This document shows positions 24,999 through 33,091 of a stretch of 64,000 nt of DNA, piece after piece. The stretch spans positions 272,917 to 336,916 of the forward strand of contig CAWBIJ010000002.1 of NCBI GenBank assembly GCA_963788975.1, read 5' to 3'. The translations under genes were made by a program, and so were the position numbers. The notes under the pieces are model-generated. The model searched no databases. It had not been told where the DNA came from and saw nothing but the letters and a program-made list of their open reading frames with translations. The stretch is from VRUE01 sp963788975. Its GTDB lineage: Bacteria; Actinomycetota; Thermoleophilia; Solirubrobacterales; 70-9. Within the stretch, counting starts at the first letter, position 1. Every line of letters begins with the position of its first letter.

Positions 24999-26003
24999 TC
25001 AGAATTTCTGGTCGATCCAGGGCATCATGTCGCGGAGGTCTTTGCCTACCTCCTCGACTTCGTGGCCCGCAGCCTCGTCGCGCATGCGGTCGAAGCTCTC
25101 GCCGCCGGCGCGGTTCTCGGCGATCCACTCCTTGGCGAACTCGCCCGACTGGATCTCGCTGAGGATCTGCTTCATCGCCGCCCGCGACTCCTCGCCGACG
25201 ACGCGCTTGCCGCGGGTCATGTCGCCGTACTCGGCGGTGTTGGAGATCGAGTAGCGCATCCCCTGGATCCCCTTCTCGTACATCAAGTCGGCGATCAGCT
25301 TCAGCTCGTGCAGGCACTCGAAGTAGGCGAGGCGCGGGTCGTAGCCGGCCTCGACCAGGGTCTCGTAGCCGGCCCGGACCAGTTCGGAGGCGCCACCGCA
25401 GAGGACCGCCTGCTCGCCGAAGAGATCGGTCTCGCACTCGTCCTTGAAGCTGGTCTCTATCACCGCGGCGCGGCCGCCCCCGATCCCGGATGCGTAGGCG
25501 AGAACGAGGTCGTGGGCGTCGCCGCTGGCGTCCTGGTGGACGGCCATCAGGCAGGGCACGCCGTTGCCTTCCTCGTACTGACGACGGACGAGGTGGCCGG
25601 GGCCCTTGGGCGCGATCATGCCGACATCGACGCCCGGTGGAGGCTGGATCTGATCGAAGTGGATCGCGAAGCCGTGGGCGAAGAGCAGCAGATTGCCAGG
25701 CGCGATCCCGTCGGCGATCTCGGCCTCCCAGACCTCGGCCTGCTTCTCGTCGGGCAGCAGGACCATCACCACGTCGCCGCGGCTGGCCGCTTCAGCGACG
25801 TCGAGAACCTCGAGTCCGGCCGCTTCGGCTTTGGCGCGACTGGAGGAGTCGGCGCGCAGGCCGACGACGACGTCGACGCCGGAGTCCTTCAGGTTGAGGG
25901 CGTGGGCATGGCCCTGGGAGCCGTAGCCGAGAATGGCGACGGTCTTGCCCTCCAGCTTCGAGAGGTCGGCGTCCTTGTCGTAGAAGATGTCGTCGGTTCG
26001 CAT
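24999..26003 (-). CDS. ilvC: ketol-acid reductoisomerase
   Basis: Class I IlvC of 334 residues; converts acetolactate to dihydroxyisovalerate and acetohydroxybutyrate to the isoleucine precursor. Seen: YDKDADLSKLEGKTVAILGYGSQGHAHALNLKDSG with the NADPH Rossmann motif, VLLPDEKQAEVW, APKGPGHLVRRQYEEGNGVP, ETSFKDECETDLFGEQAVLCGG with metal ligands Asp/Glu, and SNTAEYGD. ATG 26003 is chosen for MRTDDIFYDKDADL; the frame is open 64 codons further but overlaps menE. A TAGCCT box eight bases upstream, containing the menE stop, indicates a leaderless mRNA with no room for an attenuator. Confidence 0.97.
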   Translation of the reverse strand: MRTDDIFYDKDADLSKLEGKTVAILGYGSQGHAHALNLKDSGVDVVVGLRADSSSRAKAEAAGLEVLDVAEAASRGDVVMVLLPDEKQAEVWEAEIADGIAPGNLLLFAHGFAIHFDQIQPPPGVDVGMIAPKGPGHLVRRQYEEGNGVPCLMAVHQDASGDAHDLVLAYASGIGGGRAAVIETSFKDECETDLFGEQAVLCGGASELVRAGYETLVEAGYDPRLAYFECLHELKLIADLMYEKGIQGMRYSISNTAEYGDMTRGKRVVGEESRAAMKQILSEIQSGEFAKEWIAENRAGGESFDRMRDEAAGHEVEEVGKDLRDMMPWIDQKF

Positions 26004-26011
26004 GGCCGCGG

Positions 26012-26017
26012 AGGCTA
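26012..26017 (-). promoter_or_regulatory. leaderless -10 box of ilvC, sharing the menE stop
   Basis: On the minus strand TAGCCT (26017-26012) begins with the menE stop codon TAG (26017-26015). Eight bases later comes the ilvC ATG. No ribosome-binding site. Confidence 0.55.
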
Positions 26018-27340
26018 TCGGAGGGCTCTGCGCATCAGCTTGCCCGAGGGAGTGCGTGGCAGCGCCGCCGCCAGCTCGACCCGCTTCGGCACCTTGAAGC
26101 CGGCGAGGGCCTCGGCGCAGTGCCGGCGCAGCTCGTCCGGCGTCACCGCCGAGCCGTCCTCGAGCACGACGATCGCGGTCACCGCCTGCTGCCACTCGGG
26201 GTCCTCGCGCCCCACCACCGCCGCGTCGGCGACCTCGGGATGCCGTAACAGCACCTTCTCCACTTCCGCCGGGACGATGTTCTCGCCGCCGCTGACGATC
26301 ATGTCGTCGATTCGGTCATCGACGTAGAGGAAGCCGTCCTCGTCGATTCGGCCGAGGTCGCCGGTGTGCAGCCAGCCGTCGGCGTCGGCGTAACCCGGAG
26401 CCACAGTTGGCCCCTGGACCAGTATCTCGCCGTCCTGAATGCGCAGGTGGGTGGTCAGCAGCGGTCGCCCCGCCGAACCGAGCTTGCGGCGTGCCTCCCC
26501 CGGCGCCAGAGTCGTCACCTGCGAGCAGGCCTCGGTGAGGCCGTAGGTCTGGACCACGGTGGCGCCGCGGCCGATCGCCTCCTCCAGCGGCTCCTCGGGA
26601 ACCGGGCCTCCGCCGACGAGGATCGCGCGCGGGCCTGAGAGGTCAGCGCCCGTCTCGAGCAACCGGGCCAGCATCGTCGTCACCAGCGAGACCACGCTGA
26701 TCCGGTCTTCGGCCAGCGCCGCAACAACCCGGTCGACGTCGAAGCCATCGTGGAGGATGGCCGTGGTGCCGTAGATGACAGACCGCATCACGATCCCCAG
26801 CCCGGAGACGTGGCTGAGCGGAGTGCAGCAAAGCCAGCGGTCCTCCGGCTGCACCCCGATGTTGAAGCCGGAGCCGACCGCGCTCCAGAGGAAGTTGCCG
26901 TAGGTGAGCCCAACCGGGTGAGGCCGTCCGCTGCTGCCGCTGGTCAGCAGGCGGCAGACGAGGTCGTCCATGTCGTGCTCGCCGAGCAGCGGCAGGTCGG
27001 CCTCGGTCTGGGTGAGCTCGCCCGGGTCGGCAAGGTCGAGGGCGGGCTCCTCCGCGGCGACGACAGCGGCGCGCTCCTCCGTGCTCATCCTCGGACTGAG
27101 CGGCAGCAGGACCGCACCCAGCTTCATCAGAGCGTGGACGAGGACCACCTGCTCGCGACCCGCGTGCATGGTTAGCGCCACCGTCGAGTCGCGTCGCACG
27201 CCCTGCGCGGCGAGGCGGCGGGCGACCCAGGTCGACTCCGCCTCCAACTCGGCGTAGGTGACCTCGGCGCCGTCGGCGCTCAGGGCAACGCGGTCGGGGC
27301 AGCTCTGTGATCGCTGCGCGAGCCAGTTATCGAGTTTCAT
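26015..27340 (-). CDS. menE: o-succinylbenzoate-CoA ligase
   Basis: ANL-superfamily adenylating enzyme of 441 residues, assigned to menaquinone synthesis by its neighbours menB, menA, menC and menD. Seen: P-loop LLTSGSSGRPHPVGLTYGN, QTYGLTEACSQV, the A8 hinge HTGDLGRIDEDGFLYVDDRIDDMIVSGGENI, and C-terminal LPRTPSGKLMRRAL with the catalytic Lys. ATG 27340 is used (MKLDNWLAQRSQSCPDRVAL is a normal N-terminus). The frame continues upstream but only as antisense to menB. It diverges from menB with 45 bases between the starts. Confidence 0.9.
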   Translation of the reverse strand: MKLDNWLAQRSQSCPDRVALSADGAEVTYAELEAESTWVARRLAAQGVRRDSTVALTMHAGREQVVLVHALMKLGAVLLPLSPRMSTEERAAVVAAEEPALDLADPGELTQTEADLPLLGEHDMDDLVCRLLTSGSSGRPHPVGLTYGNFLWSAVGSGFNIGVQPEDRWLCCTPLSHVSGLGIVMRSVIYGTTAILHDGFDVDRVVAALAEDRISVVSLVTTMLARLLETGADLSGPRAILVGGGPVPEEPLEEAIGRGATVVQTYGLTEACSQVTTLAPGEARRKLGSAGRPLLTTHLRIQDGEILVQGPTVAPGYADADGWLHTGDLGRIDEDGFLYVDDRIDDMIVSGGENIVPAEVEKVLLRHPEVADAAVVGREDPEWQQAVTAIVVLEDGSAVTPDELRRHCAEALAGFKVPKRVELAAALPRTPSGKLMRRALR

Positions 27341-27372
27341 TGGGATCGAGACTTTGGCCGGGTGTGGCTGGC

Positions 27373-27378
27373 TATGGT
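27373..27378 (+). promoter_or_regulatory. leaderless -10 box of menB
   Basis: TATGGT, seven bases, then ATG 27386. No ribosome-binding site lies in between. It supports this ATG over two earlier in-frame ones at 27362 and 27374. Confidence 0.5.
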
Positions 27379-27385
27379 GCCCATC

Positions 27386-28252
27386 ATGCCGCAACGCCCC
27401 AAGGACGCCCCGCCCGAGCAAGATCTCTACGCGCCGATCGCGTGGGAGGCCGTCGCCGAGTACGGCGACATCCGCTACGAGAAGGCCGACGGAATCGCCA
27501 AGATCACGATCGACCGGCCGGAGGTTCGCAACGCCTTCCGCCCGCAGACGCTGGTCGAGGTCTCCGCGGCGCTCGAGTCGGCTCGCGAGGACACGGCGGT
27601 TGGGGTGATCATCCTCACCGGAGAGGGAAAGGACGCTTTCTGCGCTGGAGGGGATCAGAAGGTCCGCGGCGACACCGGCTACCTCGCCGAGGGCGCTTCC
27701 CTCGGCCGCTTCCACGTCACCGACCTGCAGGTGCAGATGCGTCGCCTGCCGAAGCCGGTCGTCGCGATGGTCGCCGGCTATGCGGTCGGCGGGGGTCACG
27801 TCCTCCATGTCTGCTGCGACCTGACCATCGCCGCCGACAACGCGCGCTTCGGGCAGACCGGACCGAGGGTCGGCTCGTGGGACGGCGGCTTCGGCGCCTC
27901 CCTCCTGCGCGATCTCGTCGGGACCAAGAAGGCCAAGGAGTTCTGGCTGCTGTGCCGCCAGTACGACGCTAAGGAGGCACTCGAGATGGGGCTGGTCAAC
28001 GCGGTGGTGCCGCTCGAGAACCTCGAGCGGGAGACGGTCGCCTGGTGCCGTGAGATGCTCGCCCTCTCGCCCTTCGCCCTGCGCCTGGTCAAGGCCAGCT
28101 TCAACGCCCACGAGGACGGCTACGCGGGGATCCAGCAGCTCGCACACGACACCAACCTGCTCTTCTACGGCAACGAGGAGGCCCGCGAGGGCCGCGAGGC
28201 CTTCAAGGAGAAGCGCCAACCCGACTTCTCTCAGTTCCCGCGCCGGCCATGA
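27386..28252 (+). CDS. menB: 1,4-dihydroxy-2-naphthoyl-CoA synthase
   Basis: Crotonase-fold enzyme that closes the naphthoate ring from o-succinylbenzoyl-CoA. Seen: IAKITIDRPEVRNAFRPQTLVEV, oxyanion-hole GEGKDAFCAGGDQKVRGDTGY, and GYAVGGGHVLHVCCDLTIAADNARFGQTGPRVGSWDGGFGASLLRDLVG, where the GSWDGGFG stretch is diagnostic of MenB; the C-terminal DTNLLFYGNEEAREGREAFKEKR is also typical. The 288 residues are full length. It heads the plus-strand run menB-menA-menC-menD. Confidence 0.96.
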   Translation: MPQRPKDAPPEQDLYAPIAWEAVAEYGDIRYEKADGIAKITIDRPEVRNAFRPQTLVEVSAALESAREDTAVGVIILTGEGKDAFCAGGDQKVRGDTGYLAEGASLGRFHVTDLQVQMRRLPKPVVAMVAGYAVGGGHVLHVCCDLTIAADNARFGQTGPRVGSWDGGFGASLLRDLVGTKKAKEFWLLCRQYDAKEALEMGLVNAVVPLENLERETVAWCREMLALSPFALRLVKASFNAHEDGYAGIQQLAHDTNLLFYGNEEAREGREAFKEKRQPDFSQFPRRP

Positions 28253-28277
28253 GTGCTTCCGAGGTCGGGGGCGACGG

Positions 28278-29159
28278 ATGAGGATCTGGCTGATGGCGGC
28301 GCGGGTGCGGACACTGCCCGCCGCGATCGCGCCTGTGCTGGTCGGCACCGCCGCCGCCGTCTACTGGGCTGGCGAGTTGCCGCGAGTCGGGGCATTCGTC
28401 GCCGCCCTGGTCGGCTCGATCTTCATCCAGATCGGCACCAACCTGGCCAACGATTACTCCGATGCCCGGCGGGGCGCGGACACGGCGGACCGGCTGGGGC
28501 CGGTGAGGGTGACCTCGGCCGGCCTGGTGACGCCGCAGCGGGTCCTCAACGCGACCTGGATCGCCTTCGCGATCGCCGTCGCCTGCGGGATCTACCTGGC
28601 CGCCGTCGCCGGGATCGTGATCCTCCTCGTCGGCGCGGTGTCGATAGCCGCCGGCGTTCTCTACACCGGCGGCCCGCGCCCCTATGGCTACGCCGGGCTT
28701 GGCGAGATCTTCGTCTTCCTCTTCTTCGGCCTGGTCGCCGTCAACGGCTCCTACTACGTGCAGGTGGAGGAGCTCGACGCGCTGCCGCTGGGGCTCTCGA
28801 TCGCAGTCGGCTTCCTCTCCACCGCGATCCTCGTCGTCAACAACGTCCGCGACATCGAAACCGACCGCCGCGCGGGCAAGATGACGCTGGCTGTGCGGAT
28901 GGGCCGACGCAACGCGGTCGGGCTTTTCCGAGGTCTCGTGCTCGGCGCTTACCTGGTGCTGCCGATCTCGCTGGTCGCCGGCGAGGCGAGTGCCTGGCCG
29001 CTGATCGCCTTCGCCTCGCTGCCATTGGCGGTCGGACCGATGCGAACGATGTCGAATCGCACCGACGGCCCGGCGCTGAATGCGGCCCTCGCCGCCACCG
29101 GCCTGCTGCTGGCCGTCTTCAGCCTGCTCGTCTCGGTCGGCCTCTTGATTGCGGCATAG
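28278..29159 (+). CDS. menA: 1,4-dihydroxy-2-naphthoate polyprenyltransferase
   Basis: UbiA-family integral membrane prenyltransferase joining the naphthoate head group to the isoprenoid tail. 293 residues with about eight helices. The first Asp-rich motif is NLANDYSDARRGAD, the second NNVRDIETDRRAGK, separated as in MenA. VTSAGLVTPQRVLNATW is also family-like. ATG 28278 follows a GGGGGC ribosome-binding site and lies 25 bases after the menB stop. A palindromic repeat begins one base after its stop codon. Confidence 0.95.
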   Translation: MRIWLMAARVRTLPAAIAPVLVGTAAAVYWAGELPRVGAFVAALVGSIFIQIGTNLANDYSDARRGADTADRLGPVRVTSAGLVTPQRVLNATWIAFAIAVACGIYLAAVAGIVILLVGAVSIAAGVLYTGGPRPYGYAGLGEIFVFLFFGLVAVNGSYYVQVEELDALPLGLSIAVGFLSTAILVVNNVRDIETDRRAGKMTLAVRMGRRNAVGLFRGLVLGAYLVLPISLVAGEASAWPLIAFASLPLAVGPMRTMSNRTDGPALNAALAATGLLLAVFSLLVSVGLLIAA

Positions 29160-29210
29160 CCACCCGTCTGCATTTAGGCCCGCTATACGAGGCTAAATGC
29201 AGACGGGTGG
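29160..29210 (+). repeat. palindromic repeat copy A, between menA and menC
   Basis: CCACCCGTCTGCATTTAG (29160-29177) pairs with the last 18 bases of the element, leaving a loop of about 15. It matches copy B (15742-15792, minus strand) at 40 of 51 positions with a compensating C-G to G-C change in the arms. It fills the whole gap after menA. The core keeps TTAGGCCCGCTATACGA but has ATA where copy B has its ATG. Confidence 0.75.
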
Positions 29211-29226
29211 ATGCGATGCTGTGGAG

Positions 29227-30285
29227 GTGAAGATCGCGTCGGTCGAGGTCGTTCCCTATGCGCTGCCGTTCCGCGAGCCCTACGTGACCGCGCGCGGTCG
29301 CCTGGAGCAGCGCGAGATGGTGCTACTGCGGCTGCGGGATGAAGACGGGCTCGTCGGGCTCGGCGAAGCGGTTCCGCTCTCGCTGCGCGGCGGAGCGGGG
29401 CTGGCGCAGGTCGTGCGAGAGCTGGAGCGCCTCGGCGAGCGCGAGCAGCTCGACGAGGCGTCCTTGACAGGAGGCGCCACCTCCCTGTCCCCGCCGGCTC
29501 GCTGCGCGGCCCTCACCACCCTGCTGGACCTGCGGGGACGGCGAGCCGCCGCAGAGACTCGGACCGCCGCGGTAGATGCGCCGCCTGTCGCCTGCAACGC
29601 GACGCTCGTGGCGGGAGAGCCTGCAGCCGTCGCCGAGGACGCACTGCGCTGGGCAACCGACGGCTTCTCCACCTTCAAGCTGAAGCTCGGCGCCGGCGAC
29701 AACGTCGGCCAGGTCCGCGCGGTCCGTGAGGCGGTCGGACCCGAGGCGCGGATTCGGATCGACGCCAACGCCTCCTGGGGGGTCGAAGAGGCGAGGCGGA
29801 ACCTGGCGGCCCTGGAGCCCTTCGACGTTGAGCTCGCCGAGCAGCCCGTCGCATCGCTGGAGGAATCCGCCGCGTTGACCGGCTCCACGACGATCCCGAT
29901 CGCCGGCGACGAGAGCATCGAGACCCGCGCCGACGCCGAGCGTGCGCTTGCGATCGGCGCCTGCGCCCTGGTCGGGCTGAAGCTGTCCAAGGTCGGTGGC
30001 CCCGAGGCGGCGATCGAGATCGCCGAGGTCCTCCCCTCCTATCTCTCCAGCGCACTCGACGGGCCGGTCGGGATCGCCGCGGCGGCCCAGGTCGCGCAGA
30101 CACTTGGCGAGACGGCCGGAGAGGGAGGAGCAAGCCTCGCCCACGGCCTCGCAACCCAGCGCCTCTTCGCCTCGACGATCGCCGCGGTGGAGTGCGAGCT
30201 GCGCGACGGAATGCTCCACCTGCCCACCGGGCCCGGTCTTGGCGTCGAGATCGACGAGGCCTCGCTAGAAGCTCATCGGCTCTAG
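29227..30285 (+). CDS. menC: o-succinylbenzoate synthase
   Basis: Enolase-superfamily (MLE subgroup) dehydratase acting after MenH in menaquinone synthesis. Seen: EVVPYALPFREPYVTARGRLEQRE capping domain, the catalytic Lys pair in FKLKLGAGD, metal ligands in RIDANASW, ELAEQPV and AGDES, and LKLSKVGGPEAA with the second catalytic Lys. The superfamily also includes dipeptide epimerases, but placement between menA and menD decides for MenC. The start is GTG 29227 (VKIASVEVVPYALP); GTG 29221 is also possible. Its TAG stop begins the menD -10 box. Confidence 0.92.
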   Translation: MKIASVEVVPYALPFREPYVTARGRLEQREMVLLRLRDEDGLVGLGEAVPLSLRGGAGLAQVVRELERLGEREQLDEASLTGGATSLSPPARCAALTTLLDLRGRRAAAETRTAAVDAPPVACNATLVAGEPAAVAEDALRWATDGFSTFKLKLGAGDNVGQVRAVREAVGPEARIRIDANASWGVEEARRNLAALEPFDVELAEQPVASLEESAALTGSTTIPIAGDESIETRADAERALAIGACALVGLKLSKVGGPEAAIEIAEVLPSYLSSALDGPVGIAAAAQVAQTLGETAGEGGASLAHGLATQRLFASTIAAVECELRDGMLHLPTGPGLGVEIDEASLEAHRL

Positions 30286-30288
30286 GTT
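30283..30288 (+). promoter_or_regulatory. leaderless -10 box of menD, sharing the menC stop
   Basis: TAGGTT, whose TAG is the menC stop codon, then six bases (CTCCCC), then GTG 30295. The gap contains no ribosome-binding site. Confidence 0.55.
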
Positions 30289-30294
30289 CTCCCC

Positions 30295-32043
30295 GTGGAT
30301 CCGACCAACGCCAACACCGCCCTCGCCTCGGCCTTCGTCGAGGAGCTGGCCCGGAGTGGGCTGCGGCACGCAGTCCTCTCCCCCGGCTCCCGCTCGACCC
30401 CGCTGGCGCTCGCCCTCTGGCGCCAAGCCGAGATCGACGTCACGGTGATCGTCGACGAGCGCGCCGCCGGCTTCTTTGCCCTTGGAGCCGCGCAGGCGAG
30501 CGGCGCTCCGGCGGCGATGCTCTGCACGTCGGGCACCGCGGCGGCCAACTTCCACCCGGCTATTTGCGAGGCGGACGAGTCAGGAATCCCGCTGATCGCC
30601 CTCACAGCCGATCGCCCGCCCGAGCTGCGCGGCATCGGCGCCGGGCAGACGATCGACCAGCTGAAGCTCTACGGCTCCTCGGTGCGCTGGTTCTGCGAAG
30701 TCGGCACCCACGACGCCGATGACGACGGTCTGCTCCATTACCGCTCCACCGCCTGTCGGGCACTGGCCTCAGCGCGCGGCGAGCCGCGGCCGGGCCCGGT
30801 CCACCTCAACCTCCCCTGGCGGGAGCCGCTGGCGCCGATCCCCGTCGAGGGCGCAGTCACGGCCACCGACCCGCTGGCGCTCGAAGGCCGCGACACCCGA
30901 CCGTTGACGGCAGTTACCAGGATCGACCTCGAGCCCTCGGCGTTCCTGCTCGAGGAGGTCGCCGGCCACATCGGCGACGCGATCGCCGGCGTCATCGTCG
31001 CCGGCCGCCAGCTCGACCCCGAGCTGCGCGAGCCGCTCGCCCATCTCGCCCGTGTCGCCGGCATGCCGATCCTGGCCGAGCCGACCTCACAGCTGCGCTG
31101 CGGGCCCCATGACCGCTCTCACGTCGTGACCGCCTACGACCTGCTGCTGCGCGACGAGCACTTCGCCAACTCGGTGGTGCCGGACCTGGTCATCCGCTTC
31201 AGCGCGATGCCGACAAGCAAGCCGCTGCGGGCCTGGCTGGCGAGCTCGGGGGCGGACCAGATCGTCGTCGATCCCTACGGCGACTGGAGCGAGCCGACCC
31301 GGCAGGCAGCGGCGATCCTCCGCGCCGACCCGACCGAGCTGGCAGCCGGCTGGGCAGCGCGGCTGGAGAAGGGAGAGGCGCGGGCAGCGCCGGAGCGCTG
31401 GATCAAGGCGGAGAAGAACGCCCGCGTCGCGCTCGACGCGGAGTTGGCCGGCCAGGCGGAGCCGAGTGAGCCCGGACTCCACCAAGCGCTCGGACTCGCG
31501 CACCAGGACGGCGACCTCGTCTATACGGCCTCCAGCATGCCGATCCGCGACCAGGAGGCCTTCCTGCCGAACGGAGACAGAGACGTGCTCTTCCTCTCCA
31601 ACCGCGGCGCCAACGGAATCGACGGCCTCATCTCTTCCGGCATCGGCGCCGCCCACGCCAGCGGCCGCCCGACCACGATCGTCACCGGTGACCTCGGGCT
31701 GTTGCACGATCTCGGCGGCCTCGCCGTGCTGCGTGATGTCGATACGCCGGTGCGCATAGTCGTGATCGACAACGACGGCGGCGGCATCTTCAGCTTCCTC
31801 CCCCAAGCCAACTTGCTGGAGAGCGATGAGTTCGAATCCCTGTTCGGCACCCCCCGAGGCGTCAGCGCCGCCAAGGCCGCTGCCCTGTTCGACCTCCCTC
31901 ACCGCCGGCTGGAGTCCCTGGACGACCTCCCCGACGCCCTCGCCGCCGGCACCGGCCTGATCGAGGTGAAGACGGTCCGCGAGGCAAATGTCAAGCTGCA
32001 CCGCCGCCTCGCCGAGGCCGTCAGCGAGGCGATCAGCAGCTGA
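30295..32043 (+). CDS. menD: 2-succinyl-5-enolpyruvyl-6-hydroxy-3-cyclohexene-1-carboxylate synthase
   Basis: Thiamine-diphosphate enzyme that adds 2-oxoglutarate to isochorismate. Seen: NANTALASAFVEELARSGLRHAVLSPGSRSTPLALAL, the catalytic Glu in VDERAAGFFALGAA, CTSGTAAANFHPAICEAD, LTADRPPELRGIGAGQTIDQLKLYG, and the C-terminal GDLGLLHDLGGL with VVIDNDGGGIFSFLPQA. The 582 residues are full length. GTG start. Its last 11 bases overlap the 3' end of the convergent propeller gene. Confidence 0.97.
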   Translation: MDPTNANTALASAFVEELARSGLRHAVLSPGSRSTPLALALWRQAEIDVTVIVDERAAGFFALGAAQASGAPAAMLCTSGTAAANFHPAICEADESGIPLIALTADRPPELRGIGAGQTIDQLKLYGSSVRWFCEVGTHDADDDGLLHYRSTACRALASARGEPRPGPVHLNLPWREPLAPIPVEGAVTATDPLALEGRDTRPLTAVTRIDLEPSAFLLEEVAGHIGDAIAGVIVAGRQLDPELREPLAHLARVAGMPILAEPTSQLRCGPHDRSHVVTAYDLLLRDEHFANSVVPDLVIRFSAMPTSKPLRAWLASSGADQIVVDPYGDWSEPTRQAAAILRADPTELAAGWAARLEKGEARAAPERWIKAEKNARVALDAELAGQAEPSEPGLHQALGLAHQDGDLVYTASSMPIRDQEAFLPNGDRDVLFLSNRGANGIDGLISSGIGAAHASGRPTTIVTGDLGLLHDLGGLAVLRDVDTPVRIVVIDNDGGGIFSFLPQANLLESDEFESLFGTPRGVSAAKAAALFDLPHRRLESLDDLPDALAAGTGLIEVKTVREANVKLHRRLAEAVSEAISS

Positions 32044-33079
32044 TCCGGCCAGCCTCCCGACCGGGGCCCGGCTGCCAGGCAGCGGCTAGGTAGGAAGCCT
32101 CGGGCTCGAAGATAAGCCGACGACGGCAGGTCCCATCCGCATTGATCTCCACGACGGAGCTCCCGAACCCGAAAGCAGCCGCGAGGGTCAATTTGGCAGG
32201 GAACCGGACGTAGAGCAGGCGTTCTCCCGACGGATCCCAGCTCGGCTTGCCCTTCAAGGCGGTCTGGTCAAACGTCAGTTGCCTCCACGCCGTGCCATCG
32301 GCTCGAAGCACGAACAGATCGCTCCCGAAGAGAGTGCGTCGTCGACGCCGGACATCGCGCCGTGGCCGGATCTGCAGCGCGGCAAGCTGGGTGCCGTCGG
32401 GCGAGAACACCGCTTCCTGCAGCCCTTTTGCGATCAGGTAGGTCGAGTGATCAGCAAGGCGCATACCCATGACCGCTTGCCTGCCGCCCTTGAGATCACG
32501 ACGGGACAACGCCAGGATCGTGCCATCGGGAGAAAAAGACGATGGCACCATTACCCGACCATGGCGCCAGGAGGTCACGCGCCGGGGCTGACCGCCATCG
32601 GCATCGACGAACCAAACCGAGCTGCCTAGAAAGCGAACTTTCCCGCCTTTGCCCAGCACGACGCGTACCCGGGCAAAGGCGAGCGTTTCACCATCCGGCG
32701 AGAGCACAGGCTGGATCCCCTCCTTGGTCCCTGCGACGAACCTTGGTCGACCTCCTGCCGGCGAGACCATGTAGATGCCTTCCCTGCGTTCCTTGTCACC
32801 AAGAAGGGCTCCGTATCCGAAAGCGAGCTTGGAGCCATCCCCCGAAAAGGTGAGTCCGCCCAGGATCGACAGGCGCTTGCCGGACGTCTTGAACAGCCTC
32901 GCGAGGGACTCCCCACGCAGGCCGATGGTTGCCACTTCCAGCTTCAAGATGTTCGCGCCATGTCGGATGAACGCCAGACGCGGCCCGTCCGGTGATTGCG
33001 CGACGGCGGCGGTCGGGGCGCCAGTGAACGCCAGTACCGCTGCCACCATCCCCAGCCAGTGTCGAATTACGCAGCGCAT
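32033..33079 (-). CDS. secreted TolB-like beta-propeller protein (paralogue 1 of 3)
   Basis: Signal peptide followed by PD40/TolB-type propeller repeats (GGLTFSGDGSKLAFGYG, QPVLSPDGETLAFARV, PSSFSPDGTILALSRR, EAVFSPDGTQLAALQI, KPSWDPSGERLLYVRF). It ends AAWQPGPGREAGRISC, a C-terminus shared with the two genes upstream. No catalytic motif; binding or scaffolding outside the membrane is likely. It is the last gene of the run that starts at ilvB, 12 bases after paralogue 2. Two nearby ATGs could start it (33079 or ten codons on). Confidence 0.8.
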   Translation of the reverse strand: MRCVIRHWLGMVAAVLAFTGAPTAAVAQSPDGPRLAFIRHGANILKLEVATIGLRGESLARLFKTSGKRLSILGGLTFSGDGSKLAFGYGALLGDKERREGIYMVSPAGGRPRFVAGTKEGIQPVLSPDGETLAFARVRVVLGKGGKVRFLGSSVWFVDADGGQPRRVTSWRHGRVMVPSSFSPDGTILALSRRDLKGGRQAVMGMRLADHSTYLIAKGLQEAVFSPDGTQLAALQIRPRRDVRRRRRTLFGSDLFVLRADGTAWRQLTFDQTALKGKPSWDPSGERLLYVRFPAKLTLAAAFGFGSSVVEINADGTCRRRLIFEPEASYLAAAWQPGPGREAGRISC

Positions 33080-33091
33080 CTCACAGGCCGA

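Noticed and set aside
26015..28348. 777-codon minus-strand frame as a large fused MenE
   Set aside because: Only the part from 27340 down matches MenE; the first 336 codons are antisense to menB and menA.
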